From: an uncultured Paracoccaceae bacterium
GTDB lineage: Bacteria > Pseudomonadota > Alphaproteobacteria > Rhodobacterales > Rhodobacteraceae
Direction: 5' to 3'
Assembly: GCA_937927675.1 (NCBI GenBank)
Contig: CALBSG010000158.1
Coordinates: 35,327 to 99,326 of the forward strand
DNA: 64,000 nucleotides
Shown here: in pieces, positions 8,031 to 17,228 of the stretch
Layout of the letters: each line of letters starts with the position of its first letter
Numbering within the stretch: position 1 is the first letter of the stretch
The notes under the pieces: generated by a model
Databases searched by the model: none
Told to the model about the DNA's origin: nothing
What the model saw: only the letters and a program-made list of their open reading frames with translations
Program-made: the position numbers and the translations under genes

Positions 8031-8639
8031 TGAGGTCAGCCCCGTCCTCGTCTGATGGATGGTGTGAGCATGGCGATAGCTGCCCTTTGTTCCGATAGTC
8101 AAACGCTAACGCTGTGCCGGGCAGGCTGGCAAGTGCCTTTGGGGGGGCGATAATCCCGCGGAATTTTGGTCCGACGCCAACATTTCTGAACAGTGCAGTA
8201 AGACCTGATGGAAAGATGCATTTCCGATGCAGTGCTGCGCCGCATCGAACGGAAATCACGGTAGTCGTTTTGGGCGACCTTGCTGGCTTCTTGGGTATGA
8301 ATACAAATTCATGGCCGTGCGACGAATGGCTATCGGCTGACGCAAACCAGCGCGGTTTCCAGCGTCGGTGGCCTCGAGTTTCTCGGACGCAATTCGTGAT
8401 TTATCTTTGGATATGGCGCCGCGATGGCGGATTGACCCTTAAGTGGAGAGGCGATATCTGTGGCGCTAGATCGAAAGTTTTTGATTTAAATCTAAATTAA
8501 ACGCGATCTCAATAAATCAATATAATTGAGCAGGCTTGAACGCATAGGTGCGCGCAAGAAATTTTTGGGCCTAAGCTACTTTTTCCATTGTCAAATTCTC
8601 GCAAGACCTTGGCATGCAAAAATGGAAGAAGGCAATCGG
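8031..8639. other. Long non-coding stretch upstream of the LuxR gene
   Basis: About 600 bases without a convincing gene. A 128-codon frame at 8114-8500 has no ribosome site and no recognisable protein signature. An imperfect hairpin lies near 8220-8256 (ATTTCCGATGC ... GCATCGAACGGAAAT). The last 80 bases before the LuxR gene are strikingly AT-rich, with a TATAAT box at 8521-8526 that probably belongs to its promoter; no good -35 box was found. Confidence 0.5.
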
Positions 8640-9146
8640 ATGTATAGTGCTCTCACAAAAATGAGCTTGCCGTTCAGGGCGGTCGTGTTGGTTATTACAC
8701 AGATCGTTTGTGCCATACTGTTCTTGATCGACCTGTTGTCTGAAACTCTCTTTGTGAAAGAGGGCCGAGCGGATGCCTATCACATCATGCTTGAGGCGGT
8801 TCTCATCATCTTCTTGGCGGTCTCGATTGCCTTCGAGTGGCAGGCTGGCAAGAAACTGCTGCGCCGGACGGTTGTGTTGCAAGATAACCTAGACAATACC
8901 AGTAAGGCGGTCTTCCAGATGGTCGAAGCCCATTTTGACACCTGGGGCCTTACCCCCGCAGAGCGCGATGTCGCCGGCTTTGTCGTGAAAGGTATGACCA
9001 CGGCAGAAATAGCCGAGTTGCGTGGCAGTTCCGAGGCGACTGTGAAGGCCCACCTCAATGCCGTGTATCGCAAGTCAGGATGTTCCAATCGTGCCGGCAT
9101 GCTTAGCAATGTAATCGACAGTCTGGTGAGCGGCCGTATGCATTAA
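8640..9146 (+). CDS. Membrane-anchored LuxR-type transcriptional regulator
   Basis: 168 residues from the ATG at 8640, chosen because GAAGAAGG lies seven bases upstream; the frame is open to a TTG at 8526. Two transmembrane helices (about 14-33 and 50-68) make up the N-terminal half. The C-terminal half is a LuxR helix-turn-helix (LTPAERDVAGFVVKGMTTAEIAELRGSSEATVKAHLNAVYRK, shown for its motif order). There is no receiver or autoinducer domain, so it probably senses a membrane or periplasmic signal and binds DNA from the membrane. It precedes the flavocytochrome/type II secretion block and may control it. Confidence 0.8.
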   Translation: MYSALTKMSLPFRAVVLVITQIVCAILFLIDLLSETLFVKEGRADAYHIMLEAVLIIFLAVSIAFEWQAGKKLLRRTVVLQDNLDNTSKAVFQMVEAHFDTWGLTPAERDVAGFVVKGMTTAEIAELRGSSEATVKAHLNAVYRKSGCSNRAGMLSNVIDSLVSGRMH

Positions 9147-9526
9147 GAGGGTTGCGGCCGCGTGTGATCCTCTCCTGCAATCTCCATGACATGCATCGCG
9201 TCGATGGCCTGTAGCCGCCGGCACCACTAGGCATCCGTCGCGATGGCGGCGGGCCTCTGATGCCGTTGGTCGGTAAAGCTGAGAAACCTCTGGCGGATCA
9301 AATACACCCTGCCATGGCTGGCGGTGCCGCGAGGCGTGCCTGCTGGTCCGGGTGGAGGCTGCGACGGGGCTTGGGCGCAGAAACTTGCATAAACTGCTGT
9401 TATATAGCCCCCAAATCCGCGGCCCTAAAACCCACGGCTAATGGCAACGCGGCAAAACTGGCCGTCTAGGTCGGCTCATCAGACGCGGCCGAACCTTGAG
9501 CTGCTTTCCAACCTTAAGGAAACGAA
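9147..9526. other. Gene-free stretch upstream of the cytochrome gene
   Basis: About 380 bases with no supportable gene. Short frames here are arginine/alanine rich without ribosome sites. The 3' half contains AT-rich promoter-like sequence around 9390-9412 (TTGCATAAACTGCTGTTATA), though the spacing between boxes is too short for a standard promoter. It probably carries the promoter of the cytochrome-flavoprotein pair. Confidence 0.4.
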
Positions 9527-10399
9527 ATGCGGATTCCATCCTTTCCACGATCGATCCTGCCTTCACTAGTACTCATTTTGTTTACATCCGCCGTTGCCAC
9601 GGCGCAGACGACAGAGCCATTGGACAACCCGGGGCGCCTTCTGGCATCGAACTGTTTTCAGTGCCATGGGACCAACGGAACGCCTGCTGCTGGGGGGTTC
9701 GACAAGATCGCTGGGTTGGGGACGACTAAAATCGTGTCCGAACTGTCGGAAATGCGGGCTGAAGCGATTGCCGGATCAGAGCATCCGATCATGACAGTTC
9801 ACGCGCAGGCCTATAGCTTGGCCGAAATCGATCTCATCTCTCGATATTTGGCGACCGTCGGCAGTGTGCCTACCGGTTCGTTCAAGCTGACCGTGGTGAA
9901 AACTGGCACTGGCAAAGGCACCGTCACATCCACGCCTTCGGGCATCAACTGCGGTAGCACGTGCCAAAAGACCTATAAGTCATCGACATCGGTAACGTTG
10001 AAGGCAACTGCGACCAGTGGGAGCGTGTTTGCCGGTTGGACCGGGGCGTGCAGCGGAACCGCAGGCACTTGTACCATTTCCGTCGCATCGGCGACCACTG
10101 TTGGTGCCAACTTTACGCCTACAACAGTCAGTGTTCCGAAAGATGTCAACGTCGGGATCAAACTCGAAAAATCTGGCAAAGCTTACGGCAGCATCACATC
10201 CAATCCGACCGGTGCAGATTGTCCCTTGGGATGTGAGAAAGTGTCAGCAACTCTACCCAAAAACACGGTTGTTACTCTGACCGCTTCACCGGCAGCAGGC
10301 CGCCGATTTGTCGGGTGGTCAGGAGCATGCCGCGGCACCGTGCCAGCATGCACTTTGATGCTTTCATCGCCGCGCGAGGTCAAAGCGACCTTCAAGTAG
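9527..10399 (+). CDS. Exported c-type cytochrome fused to two cysteine-rich InlB-type repeats
   Basis: 290 residues with a signal peptide (cleavage near ATAQ at 24-27). A small class I cytochrome c domain holds CFQCH (C43, C46, H47) with a likely axial methionine at M89. Two related repeats follow (about 119-197 and 210-290), each with a G-x-V/I-T-S-x-P core, an FxGW-x-GAC motif and four cysteines. Such domains occur on surface or secreted proteins. With the flavoprotein downstream, the cytochrome part resembles the haem subunit of flavocytochrome c sulfide dehydrogenase (FccA), but the repeat tail is not part of that family. AAGGA lies six bases before the ATG. Confidence 0.8.
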   Translation: MRIPSFPRSILPSLVLILFTSAVATAQTTEPLDNPGRLLASNCFQCHGTNGTPAAGGFDKIAGLGTTKIVSELSEMRAEAIAGSEHPIMTVHAQAYSLAEIDLISRYLATVGSVPTGSFKLTVVKTGTGKGTVTSTPSGINCGSTCQKTYKSSTSVTLKATATSGSVFAGWTGACSGTAGTCTISVASATTVGANFTPTTVSVPKDVNVGIKLEKSGKAYGSITSNPTGADCPLGCEKVSATLPKNTVVTLTASPAAGRRFVGWSGACRGTVPACTLMLSSPREVKATFK

Positions 10400-10465
10400 C
10401 CCGCTGTGTGCATGCCCTTCTGGGGCGCAAGCGGATTGACAGAAGTTTTGAGAAGGAGACACTCC

Positions 10466-11830
10466 ATGGATCGCAGAACATTCTTCGGCATGATGGCCGC
10501 AGGAACTGCAGGACTCTCGGCAACGGCCCCCGCGCTGGATGCACAGACGATTAGCCCGAAGAAATTCGTGGTCGTCGGCGGCGGCATGGCGGGAGCGACC
10601 TGCGCCAAATACCTCGCAATGTGGGCAAAACGCAGTGGGCTGACTGTCGAAGTCACGTTGATTGACGAAAACGCTCGTTATGTCTCGTGCATCATGAGCA
10701 ACAAGGTCGTCACCGGCGAACGGACACTTGCATCGTTGTCTTATGGCTATGACACACTTGCCGCAAAGTTCGGTGTGCGCTTTGTCAATGCGGGCGTGAC
10801 TTCGGTAGACGCGGGAAACAAGCTGGTTACGCTTTCCACGGCAGAGACCCTGACTTACGACCGACTGATCCTCGCCCCCGGCATCCAATTTGACTACAGC
10901 GCGGTCTCGATTACAGCAGTGGGCATGACAGATGAACAGGCACGCGCCGAGGTGCCTCACGCATGGAAAGCCGGCCCGCAAACCGACGCCTTGCGGAACC
11001 AACTCGTTGCCCTGAGCGCGGGCCAGCATGTCGTTGTTACAGTGCCAAAGTCGCCCTACCGCTGCCCGCCCGGCCCCTATGAACGGGTTTGCGTGATCGC
11101 CGATTGGCTCAAGAAAAATAAAGCCGGCTCGCGGGTGATCGTGCTGGATGCCAATAGCGGGATTCAGGCCGAAAAGGTCAATTTCGGCAAAGCGTTCACA
11201 ACAGTGCACGCCAATATCGATTATTATCCCAACGCAACCGTTGCCGCCGTCAACTTTGACGCGGCCAGCCCGTCTGTCAAAACGGTAACGCTAGCTGCTC
11301 CGGCGGCCCGCACCAATCCCGTGACCAACGAAGTTGCAGCAACCGCCGAAAGCGTGTTCACCGCCGCCGTGGTCAACCTTCTGCCGCAAATGAAGGGCGG
11401 CCAGATCATGCTGGACACCCTTGCCGCTGTGACCGGCGCGATCGTTAGCGGCCGCTGGGCCAAGATCAATGAGTTGAGCTACGAAACCCTCGTACCTGCG
11501 ATCCATGTGATCGGCGACAGTATCGCCTCGAAGCAACCCAAAGCGGGCCATATCGGCAACCAGCAGGCCAAAGTCTGCGCAGATGCAATCTTGCGGCTGG
11601 AAACCGGGCTGCAACCGTATCCGGCACCGGTCACCAATTCGGCGTGCTACACACCGATCACTTCAAGCACGGCAACTTGGTTGACCGCGATTTTCGCCTA
11701 CAATACGGTTGCTGGTGAAATGCAGGTTGCCCCACCCGGTGTAATTGAGGCGCCCGAAGGACCAACAACGCAAGCCTATTCCGAAATGGGCGAGTGGTTT
11801 GGGGAACTGATGGCAGATACATTCGCATAG
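10466..11830 (+). CDS. Flavocytochrome c sulfide dehydrogenase-like flavoprotein (FccB type)
   Basis: 454 residues starting at the ATG behind AAGGAG (the frame is open to a GTG at 10406). A twin-arginine leader (MDRRTFFGMMAAG) implies folded export. An FAD site follows (FVVVGGGMAGATCAKYL). C75 in the motif RYVSCIMSN matches the position where FccB binds FAD covalently. C200 (PYRCPPGPYER) and C394 (NSACYTP) fit the redox-active cysteine pair of sulfide:quinone reductase-type enzymes. Expected reaction: oxidation of sulfide or a related sulfur compound, with electrons passed to the upstream cytochrome. The true substrate is untested; the pair sits directly before a type II secretion operon. Confidence 0.8.
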   Translation: MDRRTFFGMMAAGTAGLSATAPALDAQTISPKKFVVVGGGMAGATCAKYLAMWAKRSGLTVEVTLIDENARYVSCIMSNKVVTGERTLASLSYGYDTLAAKFGVRFVNAGVTSVDAGNKLVTLSTAETLTYDRLILAPGIQFDYSAVSITAVGMTDEQARAEVPHAWKAGPQTDALRNQLVALSAGQHVVVTVPKSPYRCPPGPYERVCVIADWLKKNKAGSRVIVLDANSGIQAEKVNFGKAFTTVHANIDYYPNATVAAVNFDAASPSVKTVTLAAPAARTNPVTNEVAATAESVFTAAVVNLLPQMKGGQIMLDTLAAVTGAIVSGRWAKINELSYETLVPAIHVIGDSIASKQPKAGHIGNQQAKVCADAILRLETGLQPYPAPVTNSACYTPITSSTATWLTAIFAYNTVAGEMQVAPPGVIEAPEGPTTQAYSEMGEWFGELMADTFA

Positions 11831-11870
11831 ATCATCAACTGCCTGACTATTTTATATCAGCGTAGCATTA

Positions 11871-11898
11871 GATCGGGCACGGGAAACCGGGCCCGATC
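11871..11898 (+). terminator. Probable hairpin terminator after the FccB-like gene
   Basis: GATCGGGC (11871-11878) pairs with GCCCGATC (11891-11898) around a 12-base loop that can itself pair partly, followed by ATGTGATTTTCCTTT. The T-run is interrupted. It lies between the flavoprotein and the gspD operon and would separate the two transcripts. Confidence 0.5.
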
Positions 11899-11967
11899 AT
11901 GTGATTTTCCTTTCCAGTGCAGTTTGTAAAAGCGGCCTTTTGGTCTGAGGATGACAGGAATACAAAC

Positions 11968-14052
11968 GTGCCAACGCCTAAAATACCCTCTTCATACTTG
12001 CAACGCAGCCAGACTGGCGCAGTGCGGACGATTTTGCGGAGGCAAAGCAGGGCTGCAGCTGCGTTGGTTTGCGCACTTATACTGACTGGATGCACCGAAA
12101 GTGGCAGCGGCGGGGCGAACCTTCTTACTGGGCTAGATCTGACGCCGCGCAGCGGGCGTTCGGGGCAAAGCGGTCATCAGATCACGGGCGGTGACAAAAC
12201 GACATTTGTCTATCTGGACGCAAATGAAGACGAAATCGCAGCGACACCGGGCGTGACGCCGACCGACGAAGGTTATGCCGTCAATCTTCAAGCCGTTCCG
12301 GTGGCCGATGCGGCGCGCTCAATTCTAGGCGATGTCCTGAAGCATCCTTACAGTCTGGATCCCAAGGCGACGGGCACCATCACCATGGCCACTGGTCGGC
12401 CTGTGCCGCGCGAACAGTTGCTCATGATCTTTGAAGAGGCGCTGGCCGCAAACGGGCTGGTGCTGTTGGAAGGTGGCGGCCAGTTTGTGATCCGCAGCGA
12501 CGACGGCAACCAGCGGCCCGGCGGGATTGGCGTTGCGGGCTATGGCCTGACAGCCGTGCCGCTGCAAAACGTCGATGCCGAAAAAATGCTGACGCTGCTG
12601 GATGGTTTCGTCGCGGATAGCGGCAATCTGCGCGCCTCGGCACGCGACGATGTTATTTTGGTGCGGGGAACTGCGCGAGAGCGGGCGTCTCTGGCCGATA
12701 TTATCCGGTCGCTGGATGTCGAATTAATGGCGCGCCGGGATGCAGGTATTGCATTTCTGAAGAACAGTTCCGCCACGGCTGTCAGCCTGAGCCTTGAAGA
12801 GTTGCAGGCAAAAGATGGCGCGGCAAAGGGCTGGAAGTTTCAAGTTCTGGAACAAGCGAACGCGATCCTTGTGGTTGCGCGCGGGCGTGATGATTTGCGC
12901 GCGGCACTGGAGTGGATCGAACAGTTTGATCGGGCGGGCGGGGCGGCTAGCGCACAGGTCCATGTCTACAACGTTCAATTCGCCCGCGCCTCAAAGCTGG
13001 CGGCCATTTTGGAAAACACATTGGGCGGCGGTCAGGCCTCGTCCGTCGACGTGCCTGCGGACACGGCTGACATGCTGTCGTCGCAGCCCAGCGCAGACGC
13101 GGCACCTCAAGGCGACGGCTTGGCTTTCCCTGCAGATATGGCAAACGGCCGCCCCACAATGCTCTCGCTCTCGACAGCAGCGGGCGAAGGCGACGTGCGC
13201 TTCATCGCCAATGACGCCGACAACACCATTGTGATCCGCGCGCCCGAAGCGGTCCGTCGTGATGCGTTGGCCCTTCTGGCCGAACTTGACCGGACACCTG
13301 TGCAAGTGCTGATCGAGGTGATGTTGGTCGAGGTGAGCCTCAATGATGCAACACGTTTTGGCGTCCAAGCTTATCTGAACGGAGCCGATGGTGGCTTGTT
13401 GAGCGGGGCCGCAGACGGATCAGGGATTGCGACACAATCACCGGGGTTCAACATGATCCTGAGTGCGACAAGCAGCCCACGGTTGATCATCGACGCCTTG
13501 GAACAAGTCACAAGCACCCGTGTGGTGTCGGCACCTTCGGTTATCGCCTTTGAAAATGAAGAAGCTGAAATCAAGATTGTCGATCAGGTTCCAATCACCA
13601 CCCAGAAAATGGTCGGCACGCAGTCTGCGGATGCCCCGGTGATCAACACCATCGAATACCGTGATGCCGGCGTGATCCTCCGCGTGACACCGCAGGTCAG
13701 TGAAACGGATCTTGTAAACCTGATGGTAAAGCAAGAGCTGTCAGCCGTCTTGGCAGAGCCCGCCGGGGAAACCACCCTGACCCCAAGGTTGCGCCAGCGC
13801 AGCATCAGCACACAGGTTTCGGTTTATGACCAGCAGACGGTCACCCTTGGAGGGCTGATCTCGACCCAATCCTCCAAAGACCGCAAGGGCGCGCCGCTGA
13901 TAGGAATATTGGGCGGCGGGCGTAAGGCTGGCAGTGACAGCCGCACAGAGCTTTTGATCTTCATCACCCCGCATGTGGTACGGAACCAGCGCGACGCCGC
14001 TGCCGTATCGGAGGAACTGCGCAGCAAGATGACGGCGATGTCCGACCAATGA
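11968..14052 (+). CDS. gspD: Type II secretion outer-membrane secretin GspD
   Basis: About 694 residues from a GTG at 11968; GTGs at 11917 and 12022 are alternatives, and ribosome sites are weak at all three. The leader ends in a lipobox (LVCALILTGC), so the secretin appears to be lipidated itself. N0 and N1-type ring-building domains, repeated N-domains (the VHVYNVQFARASKLAAIL type) and the C-terminal secretin domain (VEVMLVEVSLNDATRFGVQ ... VSVYDQQTVTLGGLISTQ ... LLIFITPHVVRN) are all present. It forms the outer-membrane pore for secretion of folded periplasmic proteins. Its stop overlaps gspE (ATGA). Confidence 0.9.
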   Translation: MPTPKIPSSYLQRSQTGAVRTILRRQSRAAAALVCALILTGCTESGSGGANLLTGLDLTPRSGRSGQSGHQITGGDKTTFVYLDANEDEIAATPGVTPTDEGYAVNLQAVPVADAARSILGDVLKHPYSLDPKATGTITMATGRPVPREQLLMIFEEALAANGLVLLEGGGQFVIRSDDGNQRPGGIGVAGYGLTAVPLQNVDAEKMLTLLDGFVADSGNLRASARDDVILVRGTARERASLADIIRSLDVELMARRDAGIAFLKNSSATAVSLSLEELQAKDGAAKGWKFQVLEQANAILVVARGRDDLRAALEWIEQFDRAGGAASAQVHVYNVQFARASKLAAILENTLGGGQASSVDVPADTADMLSSQPSADAAPQGDGLAFPADMANGRPTMLSLSTAAGEGDVRFIANDADNTIVIRAPEAVRRDALALLAELDRTPVQVLIEVMLVEVSLNDATRFGVQAYLNGADGGLLSGAADGSGIATQSPGFNMILSATSSPRLIIDALEQVTSTRVVSAPSVIAFENEEAEIKIVDQVPITTQKMVGTQSADAPVINTIEYRDAGVILRVTPQVSETDLVNLMVKQELSAVLAEPAGETTLTPRLRQRSISTQVSVYDQQTVTLGGLISTQSSKDRKGAPLIGILGGGRKAGSDSRTELLIFITPHVVRNQRDAAAVSEELRSKMTAMSDQ

Positions 14053-15653
14053 CAGCATCCTCGGCGTCAGAACAGACTTTGGACGGGCCCATAGATCAGG
14101 ACGACGATCCGTTTGCGGTGGCGAAAAGACGCGCTGCCGAATACGGCTTGCCGTTGATGCGAACGGAAGACTGGCCCGAAAGCGTGTCCTTGCCGGGCGT
14201 CCTGTCGCCGCGCTTTCTGCGCGAGACGCAGGCTGTGCCGTTGGGGCCAACAACGATCGGAACCTATCGGGTCGCCATTGCCGACCCGGCCAACGATACG
14301 GCGATCGAAGCACTCACCCTTGCGCTTGGGGGCCCTTTGGAACTGTGGGTTGCGTCTGCGCCTGCGATCCTTGGCCGGCTGCAGGAACTGGGCAAGGATG
14401 ATCCCACATTATCCTTGGGTGGCTCTATGCCAAATGGCATCAGCGATGCCAGTGAAGGCGACGATCTGGACGATAGCGCGTTGGATGCGCCTGCCATCGC
14501 TGTTCTGGATCAGCTTTTGTCCGAAGCGATACGAAACCGCGCCACAGATCTTCATCTGGAGCCGGGGCCGCAGCAGTTGACGGTACGCCACAGGGTCGAC
14601 GGGATGCTGCGGGGGATGACAACCTTGCCCGTGGCCACCGGACGGGCCGTGGTGTCACGCCTGAAAATTCTGGCCGGGTTGAACATTGCAGAGCGCAGAC
14701 TGGCACAGGATGGGCACATCCGTGTGCAGATTGGCGGCCAGACACGCGACCTGCGTTGTGCCACGCTGCCCTTTGTGGACGGTGAGGGGGCCGTTATCCG
14801 CATCCTTGCAAGCAGAGCAAGCCTGCCACGTCTGTCATCCCTTGGCCTGCGGCAAGACGCAGAGCGTAACCTGCGCGAGGGAATGGCGCAGAGCAATGGT
14901 CTTATTCTGGTGACGGGCCCGACCGGCAGCGGCAAGACAACGACACTCGCCGCCGCAACATCCGAGATGAACGCACCGCATCGCAAAATACTGTCGGTGG
15001 AAGACCCGGTTGAATACCGGATTCCCGGTGTCAGTCAGATGCAGGTCAATCCACAGATCGGGTTGACCTTTGCCGGGGCGCTTCGCAGTTTCTTGCGCGC
15101 CGATCCAGACGTCATTCTGGTGGGCGAGGTGCGCGACACGGAAACAGCGCGCATTACCGTTCAGGCGGCCCTGACCGGTCACCTTGTCTTGACGACACTC
15201 CACACCAATTCGGCGGCAAGTGCCGTCACGCGCTTGATCGATATGGGGGTCGAACCGTTTTTGATTGCTGCGACCCTGCGTTGCTCCGTCGGACAGCGGC
15301 TCGTCCGGATGCTTTGTCGCACATGCCGGGTTCCGGCACGGGTCATCCCCCCGTTTTCAGACACGGTCTTGAATGCGGCGGGCTTAAAGCCGGGCGTCGA
15401 GATCGAGTGTTGGGTTGGCGCAGGCTGCGACCATTGCGGCCAAACGGGCTATTATGGGCGTATGGCCTTGTTCGAAGTGATGCCCCTGACCGAGAATTTG
15501 CGTGGGCATCTACTACGTGGTGCCGCGGTGTCACAATTGCAGGCGGAGGCTGTGCGAGATGGCATGCTGCCATTGATCGCGGACGGTGTCCTGCGGGCCG
15601 TTGCGGGCCAGACCTCGTTCGAAGAAGTCTTGCGGGTGGCGCAAGATGGCTGA
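14049..15653 (+). CDS. gspE: Type II secretion ATPase GspE
   Basis: 534 residues. An N-terminal GspE_N/MshEN-like domain (about 50-120) precedes the hexameric secretion ATPase core. Visible motifs are Walker A GPTGSGKTTTL (about residues 289-299), an aspartate box, Walker B DPDVILVGEVRDTETA, a His box (TGHLVLTTLHTNSA), and the zinc-binding four-cysteine segment CRTC ... CDHC typical of GspE. It powers pseudopilus assembly from the cytoplasmic face and overlaps gspD and gspF. Confidence 0.95.
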   Translation: MTASSASEQTLDGPIDQDDDPFAVAKRRAAEYGLPLMRTEDWPESVSLPGVLSPRFLRETQAVPLGPTTIGTYRVAIADPANDTAIEALTLALGGPLELWVASAPAILGRLQELGKDDPTLSLGGSMPNGISDASEGDDLDDSALDAPAIAVLDQLLSEAIRNRATDLHLEPGPQQLTVRHRVDGMLRGMTTLPVATGRAVVSRLKILAGLNIAERRLAQDGHIRVQIGGQTRDLRCATLPFVDGEGAVIRILASRASLPRLSSLGLRQDAERNLREGMAQSNGLILVTGPTGSGKTTTLAAATSEMNAPHRKILSVEDPVEYRIPGVSQMQVNPQIGLTFAGALRSFLRADPDVILVGEVRDTETARITVQAALTGHLVLTTLHTNSAASAVTRLIDMGVEPFLIAATLRCSVGQRLVRMLCRTCRVPARVIPPFSDTVLNAAGLKPGVEIECWVGAGCDHCGQTGYYGRMALFEVMPLTENLRGHLLRGAAVSQLQAEAVRDGMLPLIADGVLRAVAGQTSFEEVLRVAQDG

Positions 15654-16722
15654 ATTGTCAAAAATCCTCCAGCTTCCCGGCCGCCAGACCCCTACGGGTG
15701 AGGATGTAACCCTCTTTACCCAAGAACTGGGTTGGATGGTCGGCGCTGGGGTCCCTTTGGGGCGGGCGATAGATCTTCTTTTGCTGGATGCAAGCGACGG
15801 TGCGATGGCGCCGGCATTGCGCGCGATGCGCGCCGAATTGCGGGCAGGGAGCAGCTTGGCCCACGCCCTTGCCAACCAGTCAGCGCTTTTCCCGCCCTCT
15901 TATACGCGGCTCGTCGGATTGGCCGAAGCTGCAGGCACATTGCCGCAGGTTCTTGAGCGTATCCATTTTGCAAGAGCCAACGCCCAGACGTTGCGGCGCA
16001 AGATCCGCTCGGCCATGACGTATCCGGCCTTCCTCCTCGTGGTTGCGATTGCCGCGGTGGCCGTGATCTTGCTTGCGGTCATACCACAACTCAAGGCCAT
16101 TGCCCCAAGCACGACACAGGGAGATCCCTCAGCGCTGACGCGTTTGATTGTTGTGTCGGACTGGTTGACATTGCATTGGCAAATTCTGGCCGTGATTGTT
16201 GCATTGTCGGTGCTGCTTGGCGCTGCGGTGCTGCGTCGAGCGGCGGCACGGCAGGCGCTGGCCGAGTTTTTCTCTGCGATGCCGGTCATCGGCCCGGTTA
16301 TTCGCACCATGCGTCTGGCCGAACTTATGCAGACGCTCGCGATGCTCACCGATGCTGGGCTTCCATTTGCTGATGCGCTGCGGCTGGCGCGGAGGACAAC
16401 CTTCGCCGCCAAGCTTGCCGACGCTTTGGCGCAAATGGAAGCGGCCTTGCGCGCGGGGGGGGATGTAACCGCCCCACTGAACGCCTCGGGCCAGTTTCCT
16501 CCCCTCCTGGTCAGTCTGATCCGGGTTGGCATGGAAACCGGCAGCATTGCCCCGTCGCTGCGGCAGGCCGCTCAGATTTTCGACGACAAAACGCGCCACG
16601 CCACCGAACGCGCACTAGCGTTGTTGGAACCTGCGATCATCTTGCTGATCTCTGGCGTGATCGGGGGGATTATCTACGTGATCGTCGATGCACTTATGGC
16701 GGTCAACGATCTACTGATTTGA
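15646..16722 (+). CDS. gspF: Type II secretion inner-membrane platform protein GspF
   Basis: 358 residues starting at the ATG at 15646, eight bases inside the end of gspE; this fits the family length and the spacing seen along the operon. Two copies of the T2SSF domain are recognisable (about 22-145 and 228-350; LAEAAGTLPQVLERI and GMETGSIAPSLRQAA mark equivalent positions), with three transmembrane helices. GspF links the ATPase to pseudopilin assembly. Confidence 0.94.
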   Translation: MAELSKILQLPGRQTPTGEDVTLFTQELGWMVGAGVPLGRAIDLLLLDASDGAMAPALRAMRAELRAGSSLAHALANQSALFPPSYTRLVGLAEAAGTLPQVLERIHFARANAQTLRRKIRSAMTYPAFLLVVAIAAVAVILLAVIPQLKAIAPSTTQGDPSALTRLIVVSDWLTLHWQILAVIVALSVLLGAAVLRRAAARQALAEFFSAMPVIGPVIRTMRLAELMQTLAMLTDAGLPFADALRLARRTTFAAKLADALAQMEAALRAGGDVTAPLNASGQFPPLLVSLIRVGMETGSIAPSLRQAAQIFDDKTRHATERALALLEPAIILLISGVIGGIIYVIVDALMAVNDLLI

Positions 16723-16736
16723 AGATGAGGAACCCG

Positions 16737-17192
16737 ATGTCAAAAAATGCGCCACAGGGCGACGGTAACGCAGACAAGGCTGGCCGGACACCAACCGAAG
16801 CCGGTTTCACGCTGGTTGAACTCTTGGTGGTTCTGGTCATCCTGTCGCTGCTGGCTGCCTTGGTCGGACCACGAGTGGTCGGCTACATGGGACAATCAAA
16901 GATCAAAGCCGCAAGGATCCAGATTGCAGGTTTTCAGACCGCGCTGGATCTCTTCCGTTTGGATGTGGGGCGCTATCCGCTTCAGAGTGAAGGTCTTGCT
17001 GCGCTGACGTCTGTCCCTGCCGCAGCCATAGGGTGGGCCGGGCCCTATCTGGACAAGGATATCGCCGCCGATCCTTGGGGAACGCCATATGCCTATGCTG
17101 CGCAAGGAAACGGCGAAGGCTTCTTGCTGCTCTCTCTGGGGGCGGATGGTCGTGAAGGCGGCGAAGGCGACAATGCCGACATCGGCAACTGA
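16737..17192 (+). CDS. gspG: Major pseudopilin GspG
   Basis: 151 residues from the ATG at 16737, preceded by GAGG at six bases; an ATG at 16725 is the alternative. A long, polar leader of about 25 residues ends at the prepilin cleavage motif EAG|FTLVELLVVLVILSLLAAL. The C-terminal calcium-site region has the GspG signature DPWGTPYAY ... LLSLGADGREGGEGDNADI. It builds the pseudopilus after processing by the peptidase encoded at the end of the operon. Confidence 0.95.
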   Translation: MSKNAPQGDGNADKAGRTPTEAGFTLVELLVVLVILSLLAALVGPRVVGYMGQSKIKAARIQIAGFQTALDLFRLDVGRYPLQSEGLAALTSVPAAAIGWAGPYLDKDIAADPWGTPYAYAAQGNGEGFLLLSLGADGREGGEGDNADIGN

Positions 17193-17228
17193 TGACGTAC
17201 AGATGATGGCGGGCAAGGTGCGAGGCAT

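Noticed and set aside
8114..8500. A 128-codon frame after the tRNA pair
   Set aside because: No ribosome site, no recognisable domain, atypical composition; treated as non-coding.
7545..9526. tRNA-borne genomic island boundary left of the secretion block
   Set aside because: Although tRNA genes and an IS remnant flank the region, no integrase and no direct repeat of a tRNA 3' end at the other side could be found, so island integration at the tRNA is unproven.
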